Below, piece by piece: positions 1 to 12,734 of a DNA stretch of 64,000 bases; the stretch's first letter is position 1, and each line of letters begins with the position of its first letter. The DNA lies in contig CP142455.1 in assembly GCA_038049695.1 (NCBI GenBank), positions 34,819,501-34,883,500 of the forward strand. The letters are read 5' to 3'. The notes beneath the pieces are model-generated. The model searched no databases. It worked only from the letters and a program-made list of their open reading frames with translations, and was not told the DNA's origin. The position numbers and the translations under genes are program-made. Source of the DNA: Cinnamomum chago. Taxonomy: Eukaryota > Streptophyta > Magnoliopsida > Laurales > Lauraceae.

Positions 1-538
1 GTGGTTCTCGCCGCCGGAAGGCTTGGTTTAGCTGTTGGAGAGTTGATGATGGGTCAAACGTTACTGGTTTGACTTGAAACTTGACGTGGAGCCCTTTGGA
101 CATATTTTGAGAACATCCATAGGCCCCGATCGAAGATTTGGTGTCTCCGATTCTGCCGCCGCCGGGAGTGCTTGTTTAGCTGTCGGAGTAGTGAAGTTAG
201 GCCAAATGATCTTGAAATGGCCCGAAACTTCCTGTGTATCTCTCTTTTGGTTGTTTTGAATGACCTTGCAGTTTTTGTTTGATTCTGACAAGATCTGATG
301 CTTGAAGTAGCGCCTGCCTATTTTTGGTAGGATGCGGCTCCGTGTAGCTTTTGGTGTGAAGAGGCAAAGTGACATTTTTGGTGTCAACAAGTGGGGACAG
401 AGTAATTCTATTGTGCCTTGATCATAATGATCACGCAGAAAATGATATCGAATGTCAATATGCTTGGTGCGTGAATGTTGCACAGGATTTTTGGAGATAC
501 TAATGGCACTTTAGTTATCACACATGATAGGCATACAT
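1..538 (-). pseudogene. Copia A RNase H C-terminal end and 3' tail
   Basis: The - strand around 420-530 encodes the motif HSRTKHIDIRYHFLRDH, the hallmark of the C-terminal part of Copia RNase H. It continues the RNase H that is interrupted at 2299 by the solo LTR. Leftward of about 400 the similarity to RNase H fades and I recognise no domain. An imperfect repeat of roughly 40 bp (near 10-50 and near 150-200, sharing a CGCCGCCGG..TTTAGCTGT core) lies in this tail. Domain-level fossil only. Confidence 0.75.
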
Positions 539-797
539 TGAAAGTCCTTGGGATCCTAACCCTAGAGGGGGGGGGGGTGAATAGGGTGAGCTATAATTGT
601 GACCAATTTAATTCAATTTTAACTTCTTAACAAAAACTAGTCACATGTGATGATTAATCAAACAATATGCGGAAGCTAATAAACACAACCACCACAAAGG
701 CAAACACCACAACACCAAGGTTTATAGTGGTTCGGCCTCAATGCTTACATCCACTACCGGCTTGTGATCTAATCACCCCACCGGATTTCCACTATTT

Positions 798-996
798 ATG
801 CTTTTTACTAGGCTAAGCAATAACCCTTACAATGTTGTTTTTCTAGGCTAAACAACAACCTCTCAATGTGCTTTTCTAGGCTAAGCAATAACCTTTACAA
901 GATGCTTTTCTTAGGCTAAGCAATAACCTTACAAGATGCTTTTCTTAGGCTAAGCAATAACCTTTTCTTAGGCTAAGCAATAACCTTTACAAATCA
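798..996. repeat. Tandem array of about 35-bp AGGCTAAGCAATAACC units
   Basis: About six imperfect units sharing TTTTCTTAGGCTAAGCAATAACC follow one another. The same unit occurs about twice in the LTR at 27215-27300 and about three times, in the opposite orientation, at 59030-59135. The array is therefore a length-variable part of this LTR family. Confidence 0.8.
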
Positions 997-1653
997 AGAT
1001 TTCTCTAAGAAGGTGTCTTTACAAAAGATCACTCTAAGAGATACAATTTAAGCACAATGGAATTGCCTCTAAATAGGCTTATATGAAAGTGAAATTCCAA
1101 TTACAAACATACACTAAATGAGCTAAAGTGTGTGCACAAGTGTATGAATGCTTTTCTTCAATCAAATTCAACAATGAAGCTCTTAAATGAATGCATGATG
1201 CATTTTAAAATCAAAGCTTATAAAATGATGATTGAAGAGAAAACTAATCACATAAAAGATTCAAACAACTTTGAAGAAATAAAACAAACAAGTTGTATGA
1301 ATGTTAAAGTCTAAGAACACATGTGATTAGAATAAAAGAGTTTGCAAACCAAACTAAGTTACCAAAGATGATTTCAGTTTGCTAAACATCTCTTTACAAA
1401 CTAGAAATCATGCATAAAAGAAAATACAAAGATTTAAACATGCATAGATTCTAATTTTAATGGAAATCAAAATACAAGTAAAGTGTACCTTTTTAAAACT
1501 CAAGTATTTGATTTCCAAATAGCCCTCTAGCCTTTCCAACTTCTTCCCCTTTCTTTGGCTCCAATATGGTCTCAAAAGTTCATGTGTCAAGCCTTGAAAA
1601 AGGTTGGAAATGAATGGACTTTGTAGCCAAAAAGTACCCAACGGCTAGTCCTC

Positions 1654-1794
1654 GGTCGACCTGCAAAGAGGTCTCGGTCGACCGGGATCACAATGGTAAA
1701 AAAAGTGACCGTTGGAGCTCCAGGGACCCAGTCAGCCAACAGTGTCGCCGGTCGACCGGGACCCCTGGGCCGGTCGACCGGCGACACTGCTGGC
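1654..1794. repeat. GGTCGACC palindrome island with long hairpin in LTR A1
   Basis: GGTCGACC occurs at 1654-1661, 1676-1683, 1750-1757 and 1772-1779. The last two sit in the arms of an inverted repeat, 1735-1759 against 1770-1794, that pairs at 24 of 25 positions by my reading, with a 10-base loop at 1760-1769. In element orientation the island lies just upstream of the position where related LTRs have their TATA box. The function is unknown. Confidence 0.85.
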
Positions 1795-2298
1795 CGACCC
1801 CCTGGGGCCAAAATTTCCAAAAAATCATATTTAAAAGTTTTTTCTTAGGGAAACTTTTGGCCACTAAATCAAGCTTGAAAAACATGTTTTAAAACATTCT
1901 AAGAGTTTTTAAAACATGAAACACACAAAACCAAAAATGATTTGAAACTTTAAAACCAAAGGCTAGCTTGATTTCTAAAAACTCTTTTCAAATGAAAATG
2001 CATACAAAGATGATTCTGAAAGTGATGAATGTATGCAAGGCACAAACCTAAATTCTCAATATGATATCTCAAAAGTAATGCACAAAGAATTAGGTTTTCA
2101 AAAGAGTTTGGATTCTAAAACCAATGCATCCAAGTATAAAAACCAAAACATGCATAAAACAATACTTTTACAAATCTTAAAAGCAATGCATGTATAAAAC
2201 CAAATTTCAAGGTTTTCTAAAACAATGCAAGTGTGAAAATTCAAATGATGCTAAAGTGAAAATGCATCCATCAAATTGCAATTACAAAATCCCTAACA

Positions 2299-3225
2299 TA
2301 TATTGTTGAGGAACGTTATAATCTAAAAGAGTTTGTTTCATCCACATCAACTTCCTACAACTATGTATTCAGCTTCGGCAGTAGATAAGGAAGCCGAATT
2401 CTGTTTTTTACTATGCCAAGCAATTAAACAGTTTCCTATGAAATAGCAACAGCCACTAGTGCTCTTTCTATCATCTATGGATCTTGCCCAATCAGCATCA
2501 TTGTATCCAATCAGTTGTAATGTAGAATCACTAGGATACCAAATACCATAATTAGTAGTCCCATGAATATATTTGATGATACTTTTGACAGCTTTAAGGT
2601 GAGATTCACGAGGATCAGATTGATACCTAGCACATATCCCAACACTAAAAGAAAGTTCTGGTCTGCTGGCAGTAAGGTAAAGTAAGCTTCCTATCATGCT
2701 TCTGTAGAGTTTTTTGTCTACCTTTTTGCCTTGATGGTCATTGGAAAGTTTAGATGTAGATCCCATGGGATTACAACTAGTCTTGGAGTTTCCTAATCCG
2801 AATTTTTTGACAATTTCTAAGGCAAATTTGGACTGACTAAGGAAAATACCCTTTTCAGTCTGATTAACCTGAAGTCCAAGAAAAAATTGCAAGGGACCGA
2901 CCAAACTCATTTTAAATGTGGAACTCATTAACTCTGAAAATCCTTGAGCAAGCTTATCTGAAGTTGATCTAAAGACTATATCATCAACATAAATTTGAGC
3001 AACAAGTATGTCTTGGTCAATCTTTTTAATAAAAAGAGTCTTGTCAACCTTTCCACAATTAAAATCATTTTCAATCAAATGATTAGTGAGTTTTTCATAC
3101 CATGCCCTTGGTGCTTGTTTTAAACCATAGAGTGCTTTCTTGAGTTTATACACATAATCAGGGTGATGAGGATCTTCAAAACCTTCTGGTTGTGTAACAT
3201 ACACATCTTCCTCAATTTCACCTTT
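2299..3225 (-). pseudogene. Copia A reverse transcriptase (C-terminal part) and RNase H
   Basis: On the - strand, reading from 3225 leftward, I see YKLKKALYGLKQAPRAWYE, the IYVDDIVF catalytic region of reverse transcriptase, and then RNase H with YNDADWA, STSGCCYFIG and STAEAEY. These are the expected Copia pol domains in order. The right edge is the CACTA insertion at 3226, and the RT resumes at 23017. The left edge is the solo LTR at 539-2298. It is a fossil fragment of the SIRE-like element. Confidence 0.9.
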
Positions 3226-3835
3226 CACTGCAACAAAACACAGTTTTGCCAACTCAGTCATTGCGTCTGGAAAGGTGGGTTTTGCGTCGGCAAAAGATTT
3301 CCCAACGCATTTCAGCGCCTCGGCAATCACGTGTAGCCAAATCCATAGCCGATGCTATTTTAACTACATCGGCATATCCCTGTACAATTGCCAACGCACT
3401 GCAGCGTCGGCCAATACGTCGACAAAGAGATGTGCGTCGGCAAAAAGTCCAACTTTCCTAATTCGAAAACTATATTTGCCAACGCTGATAGTGCGTTGGG
3501 AGTTCCTAGTAATTGTCAACGTTGGCAGCGTGTTGGGAATTCATAGTAATAGCCAACGCTTGTAGTGCGTTGGGAATTCGTCGTAATGGCCGACGATGAT
3601 TAAGCATTGGGAATTCATGAAATAGGCGACGCTATCAATGCGTTGGGAATGCATGAAATAACCGACGCTACCAATGCGTTGGGAATATATGAAATAGCCG
3701 ACGCTACCAATGCGTTGGGAATGTGCTATATCTTTGGGCTAACACGTTGGGAAATGCAACTTCGCCGACGCGCAAATCGAGTCGGGAAATGTTGTAATAA
3801 ATTTTCTTTTTTGCAACGCACGTTGGTGCGTTGGG
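3226..3835. repeat. CACTA left terminal repeat and subterminal array
   Basis: After the terminal repeat, the motif pair GCGTTGGGAAT and GCCGACGCTA recurs in units of roughly 36 bp, most regular at about 3590-3725, where the spacer ATGAAATA separates them. Looser copies such as TGCGTCGGCAAA occur at 3280-3440. Such subterminal repeats are the binding sites of the TNPA-type protein in the En/Spm family; that role here is inferred. Short frames across the array are repeat artefacts. Confidence 0.85.
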
Positions 3836-5879
3836 AAAGATTATTATTATTATTTTTAATTAAATTTTCATTTATCCCTGTATACCACAAAAAAAATTTT
3901 GAATACCTGTTCAAACCACCAAACTTGATGCACAACCCAATTTAAAATAGATTCATTAACAAATTGAAAATAACATCCACAACCAAATATCCTACATCCA
4001 TAGACAAAAAAAAACCCACGAATCTCTAAAATAGACAAATATTACTACTTGATAATTTCCAAAAATCTTTAACATATACAAATGTCTGTGATCAAAATAA
4101 AAAAAGTTATCCCTAAGAGCCCGCAGCCAGCACAATAATATCCAAAATCAATCTGCAAAACCAAAAAAGAACACCGTCAGAATACAAGTAGCAATAAACT
4201 AGCGACAACGCCCACGTATTTAGCCCGGGGCAAAAAGTAAGACATTACGTTTTGAATTTATGATATACCAAAATTAATTATGAACATATAAGCATATATT
4301 CATGCATATTTATATTTGGGCATCTTCCATATATTTGACAAACATATCAAATATGCCTGATTAGAAGAAGTTCCTCCCCACATCAATCTACAATCTGTTT
4401 AGGTCAAAACACCTTACAACTCTCACAGTTTGAGAAATAAAAAACATGAATTGGGTCTTCAAAAGTAGAAGAACAAACAAAGACCCATGTTCATGAATGA
4501 GTTAATTCTTCTTATAAAAGAAAAAAAAGGGGAAGATTCATTCATGCTTACCTTTAGAAGCTTGTAAGTTGGAACAAAAATATCTTGAAGAATAGATAGA
4601 TTTGGTTTTGGATGAATCCAGGTGGGTTCCACAGTGAGAAGAAGTCATACAACCTGCTTTCAATCAGAACAGTCAATCCTTCCTCTGCATAGAAGAAGAA
4701 AATACATGAATTTGTTTCAGAGTTTATAGCATGATTTAGAGTTTGGCTGGAGCATGGCCCATCCTAGGCTGAACATGACAATACTACCTCCATTGCTCAT
4801 GCCAAGAATAAATGCTGTAGATAAAAGTGACAAAAGTAACAAATGGTTGGTGCAGCCCAATGAATGTTTTGTTATTAAACAGAGTTAAAGGGATGACCGA
4901 GCATCCGAGCGCCAATATCAACATTGTTTTGTTGTTTGAGCTGGTAGTTGATGTTGGAATTTGCAGGACTGAATATGATATGGCTTCTTGTTTGGTATAT
5001 ACTATTTGTTGCAATGAATCATTTGTAGAAAGTTCTTGAGAGTGACTGGTGGTTTCTTTTTTCTCTTGAACTTACTCTGTTTCTTTCTTCTCTTTAAAGA
5101 GAGTTTAGGTGGTGGTTAGGTGTGCCCATGTGGAGACAGAATTATCAAGTTTTGGAAGCAAATAATAATAAAAGATGACCCATTTTGGAGGGGTAGACAG
5201 TAAGAGATATGTATTGTTGATACGATGATCTCTACTGTAACAAAAGTCATTATTCACTTAAGTACTTCAAGTTAACATTGCAGATTTCATCCACAATTAT
5301 CGGTCATCTAATATATATATCTCAACTTGATTGAGAAGGTAATGTAACAGACACTTTTGAAGGAAACAGACGTCTCAAAAACAACGATTGACATACCACC
5401 AATAGCAGTTGAAGTACATTTGTTTTCAATGGTCTTGCCTGATAAAATAAGAAAACATCATTGATAATCAACCTATGTTTTGTTTCTTTTTTTTTTTTTT
5501 TTTACTGTTCTGCACCCGTGTTTTAACTCTACAGTCATCACCACAAAGACACACAACTGTGACCTCAAACCACTTCTAAATTTGACTCATCTAAACGAAA
5601 CCCAAGTGCTTATAGGGCCACATCGACACTGCCCAATCCTTATCCTCAATTGAACCCAGTCCAACATGCTAATCAAGCGAACACAGTTCAGGTTAAATCA
5701 GTTCCTTTATAGATTTTCCCTTTCAGGCCAACATAGTCTAGTACCCATCCTCACTCATCATCATCTGAGGATTAAAACATTATTTCAACCCATTTAAACT
5801 GACCAACCAACACCCAGCATACACAAATCTCACTAAGAACCCAACCAACACCCAGCATACACAAATCTCACTCAGAACC
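3836..5879. other. CACTA left interior, no recognisable gene
   Basis: AT-rich sequence without a coding region I recognise. It contains homopolymer runs (for example the T run near 5489-5503) and a direct repeat of about 42 bp with the core ACCAACACCCAGCATAC at about 5808-5845 and 5842-5880. It should include the 3' flank of the transposase transcripts, which run leftward. A frame at 4784-5014 (- strand) resembles nothing I know. Confidence 0.5.
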
Positions 5880-7250
5880 TGTGAGAACCCGACCCTTAAT
5901 CTCTTGGATTAGTGTTGTTTTATTTGTGGATTAGTTTCTTTTAGTGGGATTGGTAATTGTTGGGGCTGAGTTTGTGAGCTAGAGTGGTTTTCTTCTAGTT
6001 TTGGGCTTTTGAGTGCTTTGGTAGCTTGTGGGGCCCTTTGGGGGTTCTCTTTTCGGCTTTGCTTTTACTTGTGAGATTTTCCCGATTTGTTTCGTATTGT
6101 GTTTTTGGCCCGTTGCATTCATCTTGAGGAATCTTACAACTTTCATGTTGATCCCGTATCCATTTGAGAACCCGAAACCCGATTTCTTGGCCTTGAGGGC
6201 AAAACAGTCTTTTCACACCAAATCTGTACCCAAAACTCGATATTCTCGAAACCCGCGAAACATATACTTTTTGGAAACTAGATATTTCGACGATCATTTC
6301 TTCCTTCTTCGTCGAATCCATCCGAGGTCCCGAATTAGATGATTTCAGCCACCCAAGTCCCTTAAGTTGTGGGACCCAAACCTCACTTGTTTATAAGAGG
6401 AACCCATCTCCTTCATTCATTTCATTCACCATTGTTCCAGCTGAGCCTAGGGTTTGCTCTTGTGTTTCTCTTCTTCTTCTTGCTTCTTCATCTCCAAGCC
6501 ATACCAATAGTTCATCAATCAAGAAATGGAGACCATCTTCTTCTTCCTCTTCACCATGGCTCCCAATTGATACCATTTTTGGAGAAATCTCCCAACCTAG
6601 AGACCTCCCTTGAGCTTGTTCTTCTCATTTGAAGGTCATCCAAGTAAGTGATTCTTTCCATCTTCTAGATTTGTAATCTTCTAGCCTTAGAGAAGCTCCA
6701 CCTTGATTATTGAAAGGTTTCATTGTCATTTCATTATTTAACCCATTTTAGGGTTTGTTTTGGGGGTTTTTGTAGAGATTGTGGATCTTGAGCTTGAGAG
6801 GTGATTAGGAGCTTGATTTGCTTGATTAGAGTCAAAGGCAAGTGAATGAATGGATTGTTTTGATTATTAACATGTTTTGTGAGAAAAATCTTGTTTCATT
6901 AAGGGTTTTGGTGATTTTAGTAGTTGTCTTTACTATGATTAATATTGATTTCGAAATGTGATTATTGATGAGTTATTTCCCTCTTGTTCATGCTTGGAAA
7001 ATGTATGCATCATATTGTCAAGATTTCAAATGGTTTCACATGAATGAGTTTTTCTCCACCTTGAGATTTATTGTGAATGGAAAGAATGGAAAGGGAGAAA
7101 CTTGAAATGAGGAGCTCTTTAGCTCATTTTAATGTCTTGGAATCATGTGTTTAAATCATCTTGTTTATAGTACTATGTGATTGTTTAAGTGTTGGAAAGG
7201 AAAGGAAAAAGAGGAGGAAAAATCAGTGTCCCGGACCTGCTGCACGCCCA

Positions 7251-7314
7251 GGTCCGATCGATCGGACCTATCGGCCTGTCTTTAACTGTAAGGCTTTTTG
7301 AGCCGATCGATCGG
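7251..7314. repeat. CGATCGATCG palindromes in the solo Gypsy LTR
   Basis: The 18-bp perfect palindrome GGTCCGATCGATCGGACC lies at 7251-7268, and CCGATCGATCGG recurs at 7303-7314. They lie in a GC-rich patch of an otherwise AT-rich LTR, like the GGTCGACC islands elsewhere in the window. No function is known. Confidence 0.8.
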
Positions 7315-8259
7315 ACTCTGTGTATAACTGGTACAGAAATTTCGACCGAAGGTGAAATTTGATATTTGTTTTCTTTTTTGGAAACCTTTGGGCTTTCTAT
7401 GAGTCCTAGGGGTATATACCTTAGTGTTCAGACCAATATTACCCTAATCTAAGGTCTCTAAGACTAGGGAACCAAAAAGAAAGAATGGTGATGATCTAAA
7501 CACTAATCCTTGGTTTTAGGTGGGACCCTTACCCTTTTTGGACTGTTTGGCCTATGTGTGAGGATGTCTTGAGCCGACACTCCTCACGGTGAGTTCGGTG
7601 ACATCGAAATTAATCCATTTAAATCTAGAACGTGATGGAACGACGCGATATCTTCTTTATATCTAAACACAAGTCTTTCCCTTGGTTATCGCGAATTCTA
7701 TTCCTTTCGGGGACTGAACAGGTTGCTCGATGCTTCCGGATTAATGTCATGCCTAGGATGGACCGTTTATAATCTGATTCTTGTTATTGTAACATCTAGT
7801 ACTACCCATAAGCTCATTTTAAGTTGTGAAAGTAGTAAAAGTGCATAAGGAGCCCAGAATGTCTTCAAACTCAAGGAGTACCAAGTAATTGTTATAATCG
7901 ACATATGGGACCCCTATTCACCTAAATAGATCTTGAAACCGATATTTTTACCCGAAATTGTTATAGTTCATTGTTTCACCTCTTTTCCCGAGAATTGCAT
8001 TACATGACTTGTTTTCCCGAAAGCATTGAAGTTACACTAGTAACAGTTATTTGTCCCGACATGTATTGCCCGATATGAAATGTTAGTGTGCCCTTGAGCA
8101 CCCCCGTCTTGCCCGTATATCTATTGTACTTGATTTAATTGCATATGTCTCGATTGTATTTGACCTATGAGTCGGCACCACTAAGCTTGGATAACCTTGT
8201 TGGTCTGATCCACCGACTTGGAGATCCCTCCTCTTGTCCCGCCAGCTGCAGTTTGGATC

Positions 8260-8515
8260 CCGATACCCGGTTATTACCGCGGTCCCGTCCCGATACCCGG
8301 TTATTACCGTGGCCTTGTCCGGATACCGCAGATTGCTACTGTGGTCCACGATGCCCGGCTCGCTACCGTGGTCATGTATAGTATATGTATATGCATTCAT
8401 GAGATCCACTGTTTCTCCTCACCTCGAGTGACTGAGATCAGTGCCTAGTATATGTATTTATATGAGATCCCCTGTTTCTCCTCACCTCGAGTGACTGAGA
8501 TCAGGGCCTAGTTAT
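8260..8515. repeat. Short tandem duplications in the solo Gypsy LTR
   Basis: Two adjacent arrays. Units with the core GATACCCGGTTATTACCG repeat with decay across about 8260-8360. A block of about 64 bp containing CTCCTCACCTCGAGTGACTG is present twice in direct orientation, about 8399-8450 and 8463-8515. They look like replication-slippage or unequal-exchange products in the LTR. Confidence 0.8.
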
Positions 8516-9661
8516 TGCTCTATCGCTTTAGTGATAGAGGACTTAGCTTCATGTGGTTGCCATCTTGCCAGTTCCCGATTCCTTGGATACCCGACATGTT
8601 TTATATTGCTTACTTGCTTTCCGATAAATGATTCGTGTCCCTTATGAAAGTTGTTATGTAAACAAGTGCTAATATTCTCCAATGTAAATTCAGTTATTAT
8701 TATATTGTCTCTTGTTCTTTGTACCCGCACATGTTTTAAATGAATGCCGGTTGGGTGAATACCCCTGCTTTTACATATGTTTCAAACGATCAATGATTTT
8801 GCTAGATTTATATGATTACACATGTTTTAAATGAATACCCGAATTGTTAAATATCCGTGCTTTGTTTTAAATGACACTTGGTTGCCAGATCCCTACGTTT
8901 ATACCTGTTTTAAACGATACCCGGTTTGTTAAAGATCCATGCGTTGAAATATGTTTAAATGAACACATGTTTTATTAGATATTCATGTTTTACCCATGCT
9001 TGAAATGAATACAAGTTTCCCCGAGATTCCCGACTTTGCACCCGTTTAATTATATGCAGCACTTGATCGATTAGCATGATTTATTATATGTTTTATTCTT
9101 TAGTATATTTGTGATCTTTTCATCCACCTGCCAGACCGTCGCGTCTGACCCACTACTTTTGGTACTCAGGTTCAGATTTCTTCGCCCCGAGTTGAATGTT
9201 TTTGTTGGCTGTGGAGCCATGCCTTGCAGGTTGTTTTGTCGGCTATGTCACGTAGACATTGAGCTTGACATCGGAGCTACGTCACATTTGGGTAGTAGTT
9301 TATAGCTTATTGTTGTATGGTTTTTATTAGCCTTTTCTTGGGATTCTTAATTAATGTACATTGATAATTGTAACTTGATCATATTTGGGAATGTAATATC
9401 CTGTTATTGTCAGCTCTGTAATTTATTATGATGATTCACTCCAGTCTGATATGATTCTTGATATGATAGCTATATGCTAAAGGTTGAGTGCGACGCGGAA
9501 TCCGATGGCCATGGACTTCGGGTCGCAACGCCACAAAAGCTTCCGTAAAATATTTAGAATGTGTGGTCTTCACACACGCGGATCCTGGGAGAAGTAAAAC
9601 ACATTTATGCTTAATCCCATTCCCGCCCCCGAAGTTTCCGGTTCGGGGGCGTGACAGAACC

Positions 9662-12600
9662 TATTCAACTCAGTTACTCAAATCAGATCAGGCACCAATA
9701 GCTTGCAAGAGCCCATCAGACCAGCCCAAAACTCACAAAGCCAATCAACTAATCCCAACTTAACTATGCATGTTGCATTGCTCGTCTTTGTTTTCTCATT
9801 CTCTTCACCATTACAAAACAAGACTCACTCCTCTCAGAACTCACCCAAATAGAACAGTACCCCCCCTCAATACCCATTTGAACAGACCATCTCTCACCAA
9901 AGTAGAAATGCCAAAGAAGTGGTCTATATATGGTCTCCTCAGAAGATCTACAACAAACACAGAGATTTGTAAGAGTAATATTGATTAGATTGAGGAAATC
10001 ATTCGTCATTAGCCCCCCTTGGAGCAAATGCCAAATAAAGAACCTTACTTTACATGGAAGAGGAAGGGCCTACACTTTTCCCCAAGGTATGTTGATGCAG
10101 GCCAAAATACTGGACAATATGAGAAATTTTTTTGGAGTGAAGAAGATTTGATTGTACTTCAACCTGGAGTTGTATTTATAGAAACAAATGTCCTTCTAGT
10201 CTAATTAATAAGAGTTAATTAGTTTAAGGTCAAGGATAGAAGTTCTAATTTTTAAGTTCTTTTTTTTTATAATAAATGATATATATTGACAAGAACAAAA
10301 CTACAAAACAACAAAAACTCCAGCCATCCTTACAGGAGGATTAGCCTATATCAAGGTCTGAAGAGCTATCTAAGTATGTACAGCCATTAGCCATATTTAC
10401 ATCAGAAGAGTTGTTAAAAAAAAAAAACTTCCTATGGAGTGGTAGCTCTGGTTGAGAAAGTTCTTGCAGTCTGCTACTGCTACTTGAAACCTGTTGGCCC
10501 ACAAAAGTCACAAAAACAGGGGATACAGGGGATATTCCTTGCAACAGTCACTTCCAGATAATTGACTACTTCATAAGATCTATATCCTCAAAAGAATCTG
10601 ACTGGAAGCAGCGAAAAAGTCCCAGGGTGGCTTGCCCAGTGTCATTCTAAGCAATGGAGACAAAGTGGTGAAGGACATTTAGATAGTGGGTAGAGGGTCA
10701 CTACCTAAGCATAGATGGATAGCTTCATGAGAAATCTGAATAGGGGTGTGGAACAGCTGGGTTAAATTCCATGCGGGGATGGGTAAAGCTTCAATAATAA
10801 TGAATTGATTCAAGAGGAATTAAGTGTTATAAGACATACATGAAGACATAAAAGGAAATGTTCACTTGGGTGAAAGTTCAAAGTTTTGGTGTGATCAGGA
10901 ACAAATAAATACAGTTAAGCAGTTGGTTCATTATAGTAAGTCGCAAGTTGCAAGATTGCATACGGTTTTCCACACTTAACAATGAATAGAAGTCCATTAC
11001 ACTAATAAATATTCAATGATAACGCATAACTAGCTCCATGCATGTAAATTTAGGGGTTTCATCACCCATTTGTGAATATAGAGTTTTAAAAGCATCTGTG
11101 GAACAATATCCTAGATATCCAGTAAGAGTTTATGAAGTTTGCAGTTACTGCAGTCTACAAAAGCTGGCATTACCTACAATCTAATGTATCTTAATTAGAT
11201 CCATGTCAATACTTGAAACAACCAAGAAAGCACAAAAATAATTACTTGTATGCCCCCTTCTGCATTTCTATCATTTAAGTTTTCATGAAAAAAAATATAT
11301 CATAAGAACATCTAATGCCAATCAAGATCAGCACTTCAAACATAATCTTGTCACATGTCACTAGATAAATGCTAAGCTGAGAGTGAGATAACAGTCATTA
11401 AAGTTTTTGTGTAGAATCTGATATGATTAACTAATATTACATGATATTACTAAAATTAACATTTAGTTACTTTACTTCATTTTTCTCATATATATTATGA
11501 TACATATAATTTTAAGAGTGATAAATAATGCATTTTTTCTCTTTTAGACTTTTCTTTCTAATAATATGTTTTCAACCTGGGCCTTTGTTGCTAGTTTATA
11601 AGTTAACCAAATATGATAGAAAACTAGATGTTATTATCAAAGAAAGCAAATAAAAGGAAAAGTCAGTAACCATGAAAACAATGAAGACCAAATTCAATAA
11701 ATAAAAAGACCATTCACACACAAAAATAAATAAAAGACAGAACAACTAATATTGTAAGGGTTCATGGTCTAGACCAGATAGCCAGATGGTCTAGAAGCCC
11801 ATTTCACACTTCAATTTGTGCATTCAGCTTTCCATTCAACCCAAAAATTAGAACGATCCAAAGTATACTGCAAATGAAATTTCTCAGAAGGCCCAGGCCA
11901 AGTCCAAGGTTTTAGTTTATCATGTAATCATCATCATCATCAAAGCATTCTTGAATCAATCTTGATCAATTATTGGAGACTTTCTAACACCATCAATGCA
12001 TTCTTAAGCTATACTCTTGCACAGGACCCTCTCTAAAGTCTCTATTGCTTCTTTTTTGTTTGTCTGGACTTTGGACTGACATATGAGAAAATTATGAAAC
12101 ACGGTGGAGTTGTTCTTTCTTCCATCTAGAGTCCTAATTTTAAGTCCATTTTTTCAACCTGGTGAAACGGCAGTCCAGCTCAGGTCCATCAATTGAACTA
12201 ACAGATAAGATCCATTGTGTTATCTATGTTACGCCAAGCTGGGCCTTGTGTGTGGTCATAATGGATATTTAAAAAAAAAAAAAAAAGCAGGAAAGAAAGA
12301 AAAGTTATGATAAACTTGTCGTAGAGCAGGGGTTTGAGTGATGCATCAAATATTTTACTTGTTTAGACAACTCCAAATGGGTCTCAAATAAGAATACCAT
12401 CTTGATCCTCTCAAAAAGAGCTTTCAAAGAGACATAAAATATAAGAAATCCAACAAACAAAAGAGAAGATAGTCTGTGATTTAACCTAATTAATTACGAA
12501 ATAAACTATGATTTAAAACTTTGCTCTGGAACATAGGAGTTCCCGCACTCAGATGTAAAACCTGAAATCAGATGAAACTAAGCAGAAACACATTTTTAAA

Positions 12601-12734
12601 TGAAACATTTTTGGGACATAAGCGTTTCCATACTCAGATGTAAAAACCGAAATCAGATGAAACTAGGCAGCAATGCAGTTCTAAATGTGAAATAACAAGT
12701 ATAATCGTGCAATTGTACTCACCTCAACAAATCT
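9662..12734. other. CACTA interior downstream of the transposase genes, no gene recognised
   Basis: AT-rich, with scattered short frames and no family I recognise. A - strand frame at 10341-10544 is serine- and proline-rich and might be a captured exon, but I cannot name it. The stretch includes one copy of a 60-bp direct repeat (11404-11463) and an A run near 12270-12285. It should contain the transcript ends of the leftward transposase genes. Confidence 0.5.
11404..11463. repeat. 60-bp direct repeat, copy 1
   Basis: This 60-bp block, beginning TTTTTGTGTAGAATCTG, is identical by eye to 18853-18912. The copies are in the same orientation and lie on either side of the two transposase genes. 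Confidence 0.85.

Larger units (their letters stand above)
539..2298 (-). repeat. Solo LTR of the Copia A family (copy A1)
   Basis: This 1760-bp sequence starts TGAAAGTCC and ends CCCTAACA on the + strand, matching the LTR at 26925-28250/55834-55964 and the solo copy at 57437-59388. It is flanked by TACAT (534-538) and TATAT (2299-2303), a 5-bp duplication with one mismatch. No internal region accompanies it, so it is a product of LTR-LTR recombination. It carries an 11-G run (566-576), tandem AGGCTAAGCAATAACC units at about 798-996, and a GC-rich island of four GGTCGACC palindromes at 1654-1779. It lies inside the RNase H of a member of its own family. Confidence 0.9.
5880..9656 (+). repeat. 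Solo LTR of a Gypsy (Tekay-type) element inside the CACTA
   Basis: The sequence opens TGTGAGAACCCGACCC and closes GGGGGCGTGACA. It is flanked by a perfect 5-bp duplication GAACC (5875-5879 and 9657-9661). The closing GGGGGxGTGACA resembles the end of the Tekay-like LTRs at 32376 and 40459, so the lineage is probably the same, though the body differs. No gag-pol is present, so it is a solo LTR. At 3777 bp it is long even for Tekay. It contains a palindrome island (7251-7314), a tandem GATACCCGGTTATTACCG array (about 8260-8360) and a duplicated block of about 64 bp (about 8399-8515). Confidence 0.88.

Noticed and set aside
3226-3945. Several open frames of 70-110 codons with repeated motifs (for example the GIHEIGDATNALGM-type peptide)
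   Set aside because: They are translations of the subterminal repeat array of the CACTA element, with no domain and frames in several directions.
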